Notes: generated by a model not told the origin, from the sequence alone. 64,000 nt of DNA from Carallia brachiata (GCA_021464245.1 JADCRB010000025.1:5025903-5089902); one strand, 5' to 3'. Positions 25,348-38,400 are shown, counted from the first letter of the stretch. Made by a program: numbers and translations.

Positions 25348-25897
25348 TGTTAATGGTCACCAAAGTCCAAAATGTTGGACTTCGGTGCCCTGTGGTGACC
25401 GTCATAATTAATGGCCCTTTGAAATTTGCCAACAACCTTTGTTGGCATTTTGCAAAATTTATCTCTTTGATAAGAGATCAGTGAGGAGAGAAATTGAGGC
25501 ACCGGTGGGAGGCAGCAGGCAGAGAGAAGAGAGAGATGCTGAGAGGAAGAGGAGAGACGGAGGGAGAGAGTCAGTGAGTTCTCGTGCTATATCTCCAATA
25601 TAATATCTCTTGTATGATAGTGTGTTTGTCCTAGTTGTATTTCTGGGATTATTTATTAAGTATGAGATGAGTGTATATGAAATTTAATTTAGATATAATT
25701 ACAGGATTCTCGGTTAATGTACATTGTATTCCTCACATAATAATAGATAATACTCTCTCTGTGGGCGTAGATAAGTTACCGAATCACGTATATTTCTATA
25801 TGTAAATATGATATTTTTATTTTTATTAATTGTCTATGTGCGTATATAATTGGACCGTACTTTCGCAACGCGTGTGGGATGGATGAAAATTCCAACA
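25348..25897. mobile_element. Probable Ty1/copia solo LTR
   Basis: The segment starts TGTTAATGG and ends TTCCAACA, so it has TG...CA ends with a short imperfect inversion. Near its 3' end it has gtgggcgtagataagttacc followed by gaatcacgta. This closely resembles the conserved 3' part of many plant Copia LTRs. No internal region, primer-binding site or second LTR follows, so it would be a solo LTR. A strong hairpin (AAGTCCAA/TTGGACTT inside GGTCACC/GGTGACC) occupies 25355-25400. A clean 5-bp target duplication is not visible, so the 5' boundary is uncertain. Confidence 0.6.
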
Positions 25898-26454
25898 CCA
25901 TATCTATATGTCCTTTGCAGAACCAACGTAGATCAAGAATTTTGAAGTAAACAATAGACTCCGATAAATTTGCACAGATATAGAGTTTAAAGATTATTTA
26001 GTGGGGATGGAGAGGAACATGAAGGGAAAAATAACCATGGAAGTAGGAGCTGACGGGGTGGCTCTAATCACCATCGTCAATCCTCCAGACAATAAACTCT
26101 CTTTTGATGGTACCCTCTTCTCTCTCATTCTTTGATCTCAATGAGCTAGACGTTACATCTCGAATCTCTTTTCAGTGGAGCCTTTTCATATTAAATCAAA
26201 ATTCTGTATTTTTTGGTGGGTAGTCTTCTTAATCATGTTTTGTTTTAATTATCAAAGTTTTTTTTTTTAATGTATTGTGAATTCACCCTAAGTGAAAGCT
26301 ATTTGGACTTGAAAGTGTTAAATGGTGGCTGGCTGTTTCTGATGTACAAAATGCGGGAATTGAACAGAAGACGGCTTGGAGTATGAGTTTTTTGCTCCTG
26401 GACTTGATACCAGGATGTCTTGAACTGGTCGGCTGCCAGTGCAAGACAGCTTAG

Positions 26455-26625
26455 TGCAATGAAATGCAAATTATAAAACATATATGGCGATATGGGGCTG
26501 TCTGTAGTTCACACTTGGTGGCTAGTAGACAATAACTGTCGGGCGGACGGTGGGAACGTTTACGATATCCATTCTCCAAATATATGATGGTTTATGGTAC
26601 AACAACAAAAGTACAAAGATAAAAA
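26455..26625. repeat. Segment shared with 19535-19770
   Basis: Both segments contain caatgaaatgcaaatta, a shared gatatccattctccaaat and a run like acaacaaaagtacaaa. It lies in the first MFP2 intron, so the distant copy at 19.5 kb is probably a displaced piece of an earlier duplication of this locus. Confidence 0.75.
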
Positions 26626-28338
26626 CAAGAATAAGTACTTCTCAAAAAAAAAAAAATTAAGAATAAGCACATAAAAATAGTCAATTTTTATTTTTAATTT
26701 TATTAATTTGTGACAGTAACAGTGATGTGATTGATAAATTTTTCTTTAAACGTCTTATGTGCTTGATTAATTAGTATTTTTCGTTTTTATTTACAATACG
26801 CTCTAATTCAACTATAAAATAACGATTTCTAATTTTGACAATATCACGTTTTTTATATTTTTCTAACTACATTAGTCATTAGTTATTATCAAAAAATAGA
26901 GTCATAGACACTCTAATAATTAAATTTTTAAATTTTTATTATCATTCTTTTTAAGTTTCAATTCTGCATATGTGAGAAGGACATGTAATTTATAAAAAAA
27001 AAATTGAGGAAAATTATTCTTCGGTAACTTATTTTCTAATTATTGTGTTAATAAACAACACAAAAAGGTCATAAGAAACGCAAGGCTGAAAAGCGCTTGC
27101 GTTGACGATCACTTCGTGGGAGTCAGACAATAAAACGTATTGTGTGCGTTACCACCGTATCTAACCCTTTGGGCAACCTCGTACGCAGTATGGTGCTGCC
27201 GCCAAGCACTGACCCTCTCAGCGTCCTAAAACAAGCCAAAGAAATGAAAAAGAACATAGGAGCGATAAGGTAAACATTTAATATGTAGTATGTAAGAAAT
27301 ATATAATTAATTTAATAATTTATTTTTTTTAAAATTTATTATATTTTTTATAATTTAATTATCTAAATTTTAAATGTTAATTTTGTATCTATTATTAAAT
27401 ACTTGCATAACTTTCAAAAAAAAAACATTTACATATTCTGGCGGTGAAAGGAATAATGAAGAAGTCCACCAAAGGAATTTTAGACCATTCACATCTTCGA
27501 TTGTTCATCTATTATTATATGGTCCGTTATAGTTGCTTTGTTTTTATATTTTATTCAGTTTTTAATTTTTTAGTCATAAAAAAAGAATATTTGTATATTG
27601 TCGTCTCAACATTAGTCTTTTTTATTATCTACTAACTTAATTATTAATAGCGATAATATTTGTCGCATTTGTCGGTGATTTTGAAGAAAAATTTAAATTT
27701 TAAAATTTTAATCATTTAATATGTGAGACGAATAACGTAGTTGTCTTTGCGTATTCCAACCCTTTTGGTTTCGCTTTTGTATATTTGTTTTTATTTTTTA
27801 TTTTTTTTTGGTAATATGTGACAGTGAGACGAATATCCTAGTAGTCTTTGTCTTTTTGTTTTATCTTTTAAAAAAATTTTTATTAAAAAGAACAACTAGG
27901 ACAGGCCAAAATGTCATCATCTTCTTAAATTGGATTACTTTGCAGTTGCAGAACACATGCGCAAGTGGTTGGAGGTAGTATTTATGAGAGTTCTATTACA
28001 TGAGCACATAAAAAGTGTGTTATATAGTATTTATATTATAATAGTTAGTATATTTTGTATAATTATAATAAAAAATAAGCAAAAAAAGTTTTAATATTTT
28101 TTATTTCATATTTTATTATTACAAGTGCATAAAGTAATTACTATAATATAAATATTATATGACAATTTTTTTGTGTTATAAACATTTTTTATTTCTAATT
28201 AAAGATTAAGTTTGAATTTCACTTTCTCCTCCTCTTTATACGCAGAATATGATGGTCTTGCCATGAGACAAAAAAATATACAGACAAAAAATAGTACACT
28301 AAGCCTTTCTTACTTTGGGGGGTCAACCCCAAATGCCA

Positions 28339-28830
28339 TATTTATATGTCCTTACCTAGCTCAAGAATTTTGAACGAAACAATAGACTCTAACAAATTGC
28401 ACAAATATAGAGTTTAGAGAGAGAAAGAGAGAGAGAGGGGATAGAGAGCAACATGAAGGAAAGAATAACCATAGAAGTAGGAGCCGATGGGGTGGCTCTA
28501 ATCACCATCTCCAATCCTCCAGACAAAACTTTCTTTTGATGGTACCCTATTCCCTCATTCATTCTTTGATCTCAATGAGCTAGATATTACATCTCGAATC
28601 TGTTTTTAGTGGACCCTTTCACAATAAATCTAAATTCTGTGTTTTGCGGCTGCTAGGCTTCTTAATCATGTTTTGTTTTAATTATCAAAGTTTGTTTTTT
28701 GAATTGTGAATTGTGCGCCAAAGTGAAAGCTATTTGGACTTCAGACTGTTAAAATGGTGGCTGGCTCTATAAAACGTATAAAATGCGGGAATTGAACAGA
28801 ACACAGGCTTGGACTTTGAGTTTTTGGGTT
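28339..28830 (+). pseudogene. Second, broken copy of MFP2 exon 1 with its flanks
   Basis: This region duplicates 25905-26400. Matching landmarks are caagaattttga, acaatagactc, gaagtaggagc, tttgatctcaatgagctaga, gaaagctatttggactt and aaatgcgggaattgaacaga. The exon itself (from ATG at 28453) reads MKERITIEVGADGVALITIS and then NPPDKTFF followed by TGA, because two bases are missing compared with the upstream copy, which reads NPPDNKLSFD. The copy therefore cannot splice in frame to exon 2. It lies inside the intron that separates the intact exon 1 from exon 2. Confidence 0.88.
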
Positions 28831-31800
28831 TCATTTTGATTGATGGGGTCATGTTTCTTGAAGACAAATTCGGTTGTCCATGTCCAGAGAATGTTCGAAT
28901 TTTGGAGGAAAAATTAGATCGTTTGTTTGAGCCACTTGACAGAAAACACCATGTAAACATTTCCTGGTGGAGCCTGCTAAAAGTCCATTAGCTTGGTCAG
29001 GGTCTTCAAATTGCAGTGTCTATGTTAATAACTGGAGACACTTAGCATAACTTCATATAGTTGAACAAACTTTTTCCTGAAAAAAACATAAGCATCATTT
29101 TATCAAAAAAATTTGGGCAGATATCAACCCGTTATAAGGCTACTCATAACTGAAATATGGATGCTTGCTTGTCCTTAAGAACGTTTTTTATTTCGAATTC
29201 CAATGATGGAACTGTGGGACTAACCTCTCTTCCCGCCCCACCCCCACCCGCCCTCCCCCAAAAACCCCCAAGCGATGAACAGCTTCAGAGAGAATTATGA
29301 GCTAGCCTTGAGACGGGATGATGTGAAGGCAGTTGTTGTTACTGGTAAGTGTTCGGGGATTAAAATTTTTGATCATTAATGCTTCTCAAATATAGGAGTT
29401 GAGTGGAACTGCAATAAGTAAATGAACATATCATGTGGATGGGACAGGTGCGGATGATAAATTCTCCGGTGGCTTTGATGTTGCTCAAATTATTGGAGTT
29501 CATGCAGGGGAAGGTTTGTTTCGTGTTTTACGATATATTACTGAACTGCTGCTACTTAAATTACATGCTTAGTTATGATTTCTCAGTGAAAGAAGAAAAG
29601 CCTGGTCACATGGCAGTGGATATTCTGACCGATGCCTTTGAAGGTATCCTATTGGTTATCTCTTTATTCCCTTTGCAGCCTGAAATTTATCCGTGGAAGC
29701 TGCATTGGTATAAATTGATTGTCTAACTTGTTTCTTTGCAATTCAGCTGGTGGAAAACCTACAGTTGCCGCAATCGATGGCCTTGCCCACGGTGGAGGAT
29801 TAGAGATTGCAATGGTACGCTGTGCTATAATTTTGAACTTACAATCTTTTCTGATTGCTCAGTGGACATGTTCTTAAAAATAAGAGTTTTGCCTTTCTAG
29901 GCATGCCATGCACGTATCTCAACTTCTACTGCAGAATTAAGCCTCCCCGAGCTTACAATTGGAATAATTCCTGGTTTAGGAGGTATGTTGGTGGGATCAT
30001 TATGTTCCTTGTGTTCGAAGGTTTTTGAGAATTGCACCTTCCTTTCTTAGGGCCTGCACTCTGGATTCCACCCCCACAGTTGTTTAAAGTTCAAAATTTC
30101 AAACAAGTCTGGAGGGAAAACAGTCGAATAACAATTGTTTTTTATTTTAAGGAGTTATGTTTCTACGTGCCTCAAGCACAATGAAATGGTCAATTGAATT
30201 TGTCTGGCAATTGTGACTGGTGTATAAAACACGACGATCACAAATTTTGGTACATATGACCTGATGAAGCAGTGGGACGAGGAGAGGGGGTGCTCTGTCT
30301 CCATTTATTAAGGCAGGTGGCAGAGATGGTTTTCACATTTAAATATAAGAGACTTCAATAAAGTTTGGAAAACAAAATCAAAAAACCTGTGCCAGTTGCT
30401 TCATGTGAATTGTTTACATCAACGACATTATGAGACGTTTATAGACCTCAAAAATTGACACTTAGAAAAATAATTAATTTTGCTTTTGCCTGATTCTGCA
30501 ACTGTAAGATGTCACAAGTAAATATTCAATGTTAAACTAAGTATGTCGTGAAGTAGTCATTGCTATTAGTTTCATTTTCAAGTAAGATTATTTTTTACCT
30601 TATCGATGTAGCATGCGCTGAATTGGCTCAGGGACACAAAGACTTCCACGCCTTGTCGGTATCTCAAAGGCTCTCGAAATGATGCTGGTATGTTATAGTT
30701 AGATCTTGCTTCTATTTGGCTCTTGTGGTTTTTGGAGTTTACAAGGCAACCATCTTTGTTAATGTTACTCACCTCGCCCCCCAAAAAAATGTAGATGTCA
30801 AAGACAATTAACGGGGAGGAAGCTCAAACTTTAGGCCTTGTTGATGCCATTGCTCCACCTGATGAACTTGTGAGCACTGAACGTAGATGGGCTCTGGATA
30901 TCTATGAACACAGGAGACCATGGGTTCTCAGTTTATACAGAACTGACAAGTTGGCTCCACTCGAGGAGGCAAGGGAGATGTTCAAATTTGCAAGAGCACA
31001 AGCCAGAAACAGTCTCCCAAGTTTAAGCATCCTTTATTTTGCATTGATGTTGTTGAGGAGGGCATAGTATGTGGTCCCCGAGCCGGACTGCACAAGGTCC
31101 TTGTTGGTTTCTGTTGTTTTTGTTGTTGTTTTATATTGGACTATCGTAAGACTCTGTGACAAGGTCTCTTATGTTGGCAGGAAGCTGAAGCATTCCAACA
31201 ACTTTTATATTCTGACATCTGCAGGAGCTTGGTCCATGTGTTCTTCGCTATTTGTGGAACTATTAAGGTTGTAACTCAAGGAATTGTTATTTATTCATCT
31301 CAGTCACGACTGGTAGATCAGTTTTGGCACTTACTAGATGGAATAATCTGCGCTCTATATTTTTGAAACTCTAGCAAGTATGGTCTCTGAACTTTGCTTT
31401 GAGTATTCATTCAAAGGGTTGCAAATTTGGGTCATGCATGTTCGTGATTTTTGTTTGTTGCTTTGTTTGTGTTTCCGTGCCTTTGGGTCAAACAAACTAA
31501 CCCGTCAAAGATATGGAATTCAGAGAATCAGCTGAGACCTCGTTTAATAATAGTTTTTAAGAAGTGAACTGAAATTTTAATCAAGTGGAACTCCAGGGCT
31601 CTGCAGTTATCGTCTAATGGCTCAGCATCTAAATGTTTTAGAGATATTGTTCCTTCAGAATTTTTAACATCGTCCTTATAGTCGTGTCTTCCACAATTTT
31701 CTTGTTTTTTCAGTTGATATGGCATTTAACTTGAAAGTTGTGCCCTTGTGGCTGAAATGGAAGTGATTATTATTCACTCACATGACTTCTATCTGTGGAA

Positions 31801-33997
31801 ATCAGACTTTGAATTTCAGTCTCAAGTAAAACATTTACACTCGGTTCACATGTAGACACATGTTGTCAGATTGCAATGTAACTAAAGAATGAGATTAATT
31901 TTTCATTGGTGTGATCTCGAAGACTTATTTTTCCATGTTATTTGTTAACAGTTAATGCCTTTGATAAGGTTGTAATCTCAAGGACTTATCTTCTCCAACA
32001 GGTTCCCGGAGTTACTGATCTCGGCCTGTTGCCTAGACGGGTGAATAAGGTTGCTGTGCTTGGTGGAGGACTAATGGGTTCTGGAATCGCAACTGCGTTG
32101 ATTCTTAGTAATTATCCAGTGGTTCTGAAAGAAGTGGATGAAAAATTCTTGCAGTCTGGGATTGATAGAGTTCGAGGTGGCCTAAGTCCTGACTTCAGAG
32201 TTCTTGTTTGTTTTTACCTTTGGAGTTTTATGATTGTGAGAAAATTTTATTCTCTCTTCCAGCCAATCTGCAGAGCCAAGTGAAGGAAGGAAAAATGACT
32301 CAGGAAAAGTTTGAAGAGACCCTCTCTTTTCTTAAGGGTGTCCTTGACTATGAGAGCTTTCGAGACGTGGACTTGGTCATAGAGTTGGTTGAGAATTATC
32401 CTGCGTTGTCATTTTGTTTGTCATCTTGGAAAATCATTAACCTTTATCCCTTGATGCTGCGACAGGCTGCCACTGAAAACGTTTCTCTGAAGCAACAAAT
32501 TTTTGCTGATCTCGAAAAATATTGCCCACCGCACTGCTTACTTGCCAGTAACACTTCCACAATTGATTAGAACTTGATTGGTGAGAAGACTAAGTCCCAG
32601 GATCGGATCATTGGAGCCCATTTCTTTAGGTAGTGTGGTGCAAAATTTCTCTTCATGCGGTCGTTATATTTAAGTTTTACCTTCTATATCTTTTTCTCTT
32701 CTGTAGCACCATTTTCTGTGCTTGTGGTGCAGTCCTGCTCATGTTACGCCCCTCTTGGAGATTGTTCGTACTAAGCAAACATCTTTGCAAGTGATTGTGG
32801 ATTTGCTTGACATTGGACAAAAGATAAATAAGACCCCCGTTGTGGTCAGAAATTGCACAGGCTTTGCTGTTAACAGAATGTTCTTCCCTTACACTCAAGC
32901 TGCTATGTTGCTCCTTGAACGTGGGACAGATCCATATCAACTCGACGAGGCAATCACCAAATTTGGAATGCCAATGGGCCCATTCCGGTACATTATAGTT
33001 TATCAAAAAGCTTTTCCTTTTTGTTCCAGTTGGAGAAGAATATGTATGTTAGTTGAGCTTGGTATTGCTACCTAAAGTGGTCCGATTTCTCTGCCTTGTC
33101 CTAGTTTAAATGGGCTCAACATTCATTCTTGCAGGTTGGCTGACCTAGTTGGTTTTGGTGTGGTAGTTGCGACTTCCATGCAATATTTTGAGCATTTCCC
33201 TGAGAGGACTTATAAATCAATGATTATCCCACTAATGCACGAAGACAAAAGAGCAGGTATTTTCTTCCTTGGTTCATTTGAGAACTGTTCTCACCAAGTT
33301 TAAATTTGGGTCGCTCAACTTAATTTGCTGGAATTCTTCAATGGCACCTGTACACTTACTGTCACCATTCAACTATCTCAGGGGAAACCACTCACAAAGG
33401 ATTCTATATGTATGATGATAATCGCAATGCTAGCCCCGACCCTGACATAAGGAAATACATTGAGAAAGCAAGAAGTATTTCTGATGTTGGCATTGACCCT
33501 AAGGTCATTTCTTAGCACTTCAAGCTTATGAGACTTCTAATGTGTTATTTTCACTTGTTTAATGAATGGTTATATATTGTTCAGCTTACGGAGTTATCAG
33601 ATAAGGACATTGTGGAGATGACATTATTGCCGGTAGTGAATGAGGCCTGTCGAGTCCTTGATGAAGGAGTTGCTGTCAAAGCTGCAGACCTTGATGCTGC
33701 GTCGATTATGGGCATGGGCTTTCCGCCGTACAGGTATGTTATTATTTACTTGTTGCATGGAAGCGGTTTTTTATTTCAGAACTTCAGATTATTTAAGCAG
33801 CTGAGGTCCTTCTTTGGATCAGGGGAGGTATTATGTTCTGGGCTAATTCTCTTGGGTCAAAATACATACATTCAAGATTGGTGGAGTGGTCAAAGTCATA
33901 TGGAGAGTTCTTCAATCCTTGTGCCTTCCTTGCTGGAAGAGCCGCCATGGGTGCTCCGCTTGTAAGTTATTCCGATATGCATTTGCTTACGCTGTAA

Positions 33998-34842
33998 CTA
34001 GAATGACTGAGTAAATGCACCATGGCATGATGGTCCATTGGAAGACTTATTTATCAACTGGCAGTGTATGGTTAATTTTAACGCAAAATGTGCTCTTATG
34101 AAGGATCAACATCTTATGTTCACATATCTTTGCGATATTGGCTTTCTTTAAATAGCCAAGCTGACGAGTTTTTGCTACTTTGTTGACCTGCTGATGTCGT
34201 TACGCTTGCCTGAACATTCTTAAATTATTTTCCACCATGAAAAAACGACGACCTGGAACAAATCAAACGACAATACATCTACTGAAAGCAGTCCTGTGCA
34301 CCGTAGGATTAAACTACAAGTAGAGTGGTATATGGATTAAAGTACAAGTTGAGTTTAATACAAGGATTTCTTCAAATTCATTGCTGGGCATGATAACCTT
34401 CTGCTGTCTCAGAATGTCCCTCATATTCTGATGGGATAAAAATTCATGAACTTAAGGTAAAGCAAAAACTGCTCATAGTATCATTATGAATATACAGACC
34501 AAAACTGTGAAAGCCTAAAAATATATATACCCAATTGAGATGTGATATGATTGCATCGTGATGCCTAAGGACGCGATTTAATAGATGGTTGTGTCGAGTA
34601 GTTGGATTGTAATCTCTTACCATGTGCGGCAACGCCAACTATGAGCGGAGTGCAAAAATTAGTTTTGGACGTAACTTCTAAAACATTTGTTTCCGAAAAA
34701 GATTAACGTTTTTGTTTAGCCATTTTGCAAGTGTCAATGGTACAAATATCCTGCATGTAGATACGAGATTTCTACAGGAAAATGACACTTCATCGATAAA
34801 TTCTTAAGATCTAATCTTTTGAATTTGATCTGTTCTTGTGGG
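33998..34842. other. Downstream region of the MFP2 locus
   Basis: If the last recognised exon is not spliced, it reads through GTAAGT to a TAA at 33995-33997, adding about a dozen unrelated residues. I searched this stretch by eye for a terminal exon encoding an SRL-like peroxisomal signal and did not find one. Nothing else is recognisable. Confidence 0.5.
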
Positions 34843-35027
34843 TAGGGGTGTTTAAAAAAATCAAAAATTTCAGTTAACTGAGAAAATCGAACAGAACCGA
34901 ACTAAATTTTCAATTAACCGAACTGACTTTTTAATCAGTTAATCAAATGAATAAAAACTAAAATTTTCAGTTCAGTTTTAGTTTTTAATATTAAAAAACT
35001 ATAATTAACCGAACCGAACCGAAATGC

Positions 35028-35062
<35 letters not shown>

Positions 35063-35451
35063 TACACACACACATATATATAATTTTTTAAATAATAAGA
35101 AAAAATATTACTAATACAATAATTATTAATAAATAAATAAATGTTAATAAAATATTATCACATCACAAATAATCTTTTATTTATTTTTATATATAATGAT
35201 AGTTATACTTTTTTAAAAAAATATATAACAAAAATATTTGTTTACATTTAGATTATAATTTAAAATTTTTTAGTTATTAAATTCAGTTAACCGAACAGTT
35301 AACCAAAATCGAACCGAAATTTTCAGTTAACCGAACTTCAGTTAACCGAAGTTTCATTTCGAGAATAATTTTCAATTTTGTGTAACCGAAAATTTCAGTT
35401 CAAGAACAGTTATAATAATTCAGGCAGTTAACCGAACCGTAAACACTCTTA
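34843..35451. mobile_element. hAT-type MITE
   Basis: The left end is taggggtgttta and the inverse of the right end is taagagtgttta; the TAGGGGTGT-type terminus is typical of plant hAT derivatives. The flanks cttgtggg and cttatgga agree at 6 of 8 positions, compatible with an aged 8-bp target duplication. Inside, words such as cagttaaccgaac recur near both ends around an AT-rich core with an (AT)n run at 35031-35060. There is no coding capacity. Confidence 0.7.
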
Positions 35452-38400
35452 CTTATGGATGCCTCTAATAGAAATAAGCGGCAAGTGGTGCCTAAACAAA
35501 CATGAAATATTAATATAAGGAGCAGTGTCACATGGTCATACTTTATGGCCAGATTTTCCCAACTTTCTTTAAATAAAAATAAATAAATAAATATATTTAG
35601 TATTACTTTAATTATATTTAATGTATTCCAAAACTTTGAATTTTTAAAAAGAAATTTTTTTTTTTTCAGAAAAGTATCGACAGTATATGGGCATAGGGTA
35701 TGGCCATCCACTTTTTCACCAGTGTAAGTCCTTTGAGGACTACTGAAACAAGTGATTCACCACCAATACCATGAACTGTCATGGTAATCACCCATCAAAT
35801 TCGAGGGCCCCCTGTAAAACAATTGATCGAATGTAGCAGTCTAAATTTACCTAGCACATATTGTCCGGATCTTGTCTATGGGAAGTGGAAAAAAGCCAAT
35901 CATACAATAAAAATTCCCATTTATCTTCATTTTGTATTCTTTTGTTTTGGTCTCAGGAGGGAGGCATAAACTCGTTACAAAATTGGGTGAAGGAATAAGA
36001 AAACTACATCTCTGTAATTCTTGGCAGTCAACTGATGATTTACTGCGATATTTAGACCGTAATTTGTTTCTCAATAATCGAATTTTTTCAATTTATTTTT
36101 AATTGATTTTCTACTTTATTTTGCATCTTACAATTTGTATATATATAACGATATCTGGTTGTTAAACTCACTCAATAATAACATATTCTCTCCTATTGTC
36201 CAAATTTTTCCATTATGTATGACGGTGGGGACACTCGTTAATCCCTGCCCCAGCCAGCCATAATGGCCAACAATCCCAACCAGTTTCTTTTTTCTGTTCT
36301 TTTTTTTGTTATGTTTTTTTTCTTTTTTTTAATTTTATTTGAGACCGCCCAGTATCTAATTTAATGAACTGATTAATATAAACCGACCCAGATAAGATTT
36401 CAAAAGATTGTAAAGATCTCTAAACATATATTTAATGCGGTTGTTGCATCTCTAAAAATTTAAACTCAAAACATCTAATTAAGCTATAACAGATAGTGCC
36501 ATCTGCACCGACGCCTATTTATTTCTGTTCTTTTTTCTGTCCCAACTGTTTGCTCATCCTTCCAAGTTCACATTTGGACATAAATGTGCACGGTAAACGG
36601 GTCCGAGGGCCACAAGAAGAAGGCCCACTGGCCCTTACAATAACCTGCAGATCTCTCAAAGCTCTGCCCTGTTTTGTTTCTTTTATGGGCCACATGGTGA
36701 AATCAATCACTTGTTGATTGTCAATCTCCACAAAATAAATTAGCATTGTCAATTTGATCCAGCTCACCAGGACTATTTATGTGCTTATTTGAACTTGCTG
36801 ACAACCAATAATATAAGTGATTAATAGCTTTAGTTGGCAATTGATGATGATTGCTGGCTCTGAGATCAATAGTTGACGAATAAAAATAGTTAATATTTCA
36901 TCAGAATACAAACAAAAATTGGTGGTCCCTGGAAAAGCAATGGAACCGTTGTCCTGTTTTCTCTACTATATATATCTTGGGCATTTAGGAGTTGATCCAA
37001 GATTAAAAATTTAATAAACTAAAATTATTTAATTATATTTAAGTAATAATAAATAATAATATATTTATCTAATAATTTATATTATTATTTTTATTTTAAA
37101 ATAACGTTTATGAAGTAAAATATATATATATATTGGTAATTCACTTCGTGTACTGACAATGGGTTGTCATGGCCCTATAGATTCAACTAACCTGTTCATG
37201 CAATGAAACAAATCATTGTCAAAAAGGTAATGATGAATAGTGCATGACCTTGCGTTGCGTTTGTGCCTGAGAAATGGGTAAGGTTCCCCTGCACGTCTTA
37301 AATAATAACATGAACGAAAAAGTTTCGAACTCATACAAAATATTTATATATGTGTTAAAGTGTAACGAATCATTAATTTAGTATAATTATTTTAAAATTT
37401 TATGTGAAAATAAAATAAAAAAGTAAAATATATTTATTTTTATTATTTTACATTTTATCAATTTGGTTACATTAAATTGACAATTAATTAAATAAAATAA
37501 AAAATATATATATTTATTTTTGTTATTTCACATTTTATCAATTTAATTGAACTAAATTGATAATTAGTCATATTTTTATATTCATATAAACATTTTATCT
37601 GTATATTTTATCTATCTTTAAAACCGCACTCTAACATAAAAATCTCGTCTTTTGCTGCTAAGCACAGTCTCACATTGAATCCAAACTGGCACAAAGAACT
37701 CAAAAAGACAATATTTGTAACCAAACAGATCCATGAAACAGTTATAATATTGTTTTGATTCAACATTAAACAGTTCGTTGATCATGTCTCCTCCGTGCCC
37801 CGTTGCATAATTAGAAGGATTTTCTTCTATATAGAGTGGCTTATGCGTTGACCCGCGAGCATAATAATTTGATGTGAAAAATTACTAACAATCACATAAT
37901 TAAATCGTCGAAACAAGTTAATAACGTCATTTGAACAATTCATGCAAGCTCGAGAAATCTTTGGGGACTTGCGTATCATCAATTTCTTACTGACTAATAA
38001 TCACATTTTAGTAGCCAACTTCTTAGGGAAAAAAAAAAATAAATGAGAAAGTAGAGTAGTGACAAATATTTCATTAGAGAATATTATTTTGTGTTGTCAT
38101 AATAATACTATAATTTTAAAAATTACAAGAAATATAAACACTAAAATTAATTAAATTTAGTCTTATTGTACGCCACGATAAAACTCGATCTTATAGCCTC
38201 ACAATCAACACTTATCTCTAAATTAAAGCGTGCAGTGCGTTGAGTGGTCGTATCTGATGGAGGGGAAGCAGAAGGGAAACTGAGAAGGGGACCACATAGA
38301 AAGTCCATGGATGCGGACTCTTCGCTAAAATGAAGGCATGGCATCCTATCGATAATCATGGGGGCATCAGAAAGTTCAAGCGATGAAAACAACCGTGAAA

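Larger units (their letters stand above)
26007..33961 (+). pseudogene. MFP2: Peroxisomal multifunctional beta-oxidation protein (MFP2 / MFP-a), disrupted copy
   Basis: MFP2 proteins carry 2-enoyl-CoA hydratase and L-3-hydroxyacyl-CoA dehydrogenase activities of peroxisomal beta-oxidation. I can place 17 exons: 26007-26109, 29273-29344, 29448-29513, 29587-29643, 29747-29814, 29901-29982, 30632-30687, 30795-31096, 31181-31267, 32002-32176, 32263-32387, 32466-32629, 32733-32987, 33135-33256, 33382-33503, 33585-33733 and 33823-33961. They sum to about 715 codons, close to the roughly 725 of the family. Hydratase motifs (GGGLEIAMACHAR, LPELTIGIIPG) and the NAD-binding GGGLMGSG, HFF and PAH motifs survive. 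Two lesions break it: a one-base deletion near 31007 (the AGAAACAGT region) and a TAG at 32568-32570 where relatives have Leu. A conserved Gly before NCTGFAVNR is Arg. The last exon with the peroxisomal SRL-type tail was not found. The introns are intact, so this is an unprocessed pseudogene. Confidence 0.85.

Noticed and set aside
28453..28540. This copy as the functional MFP2 first exon, because it is nearer exon 2
   Set aside because: Two bases are missing and the frame ends in TGA before the donor site; the copy at 26007-26109 is intact and joins exon 2 in phase.
36496..36767. Overlapping frames with TGGGCC-like words
   Set aside because: No gene follows at a plausible distance and the frames lack domains.
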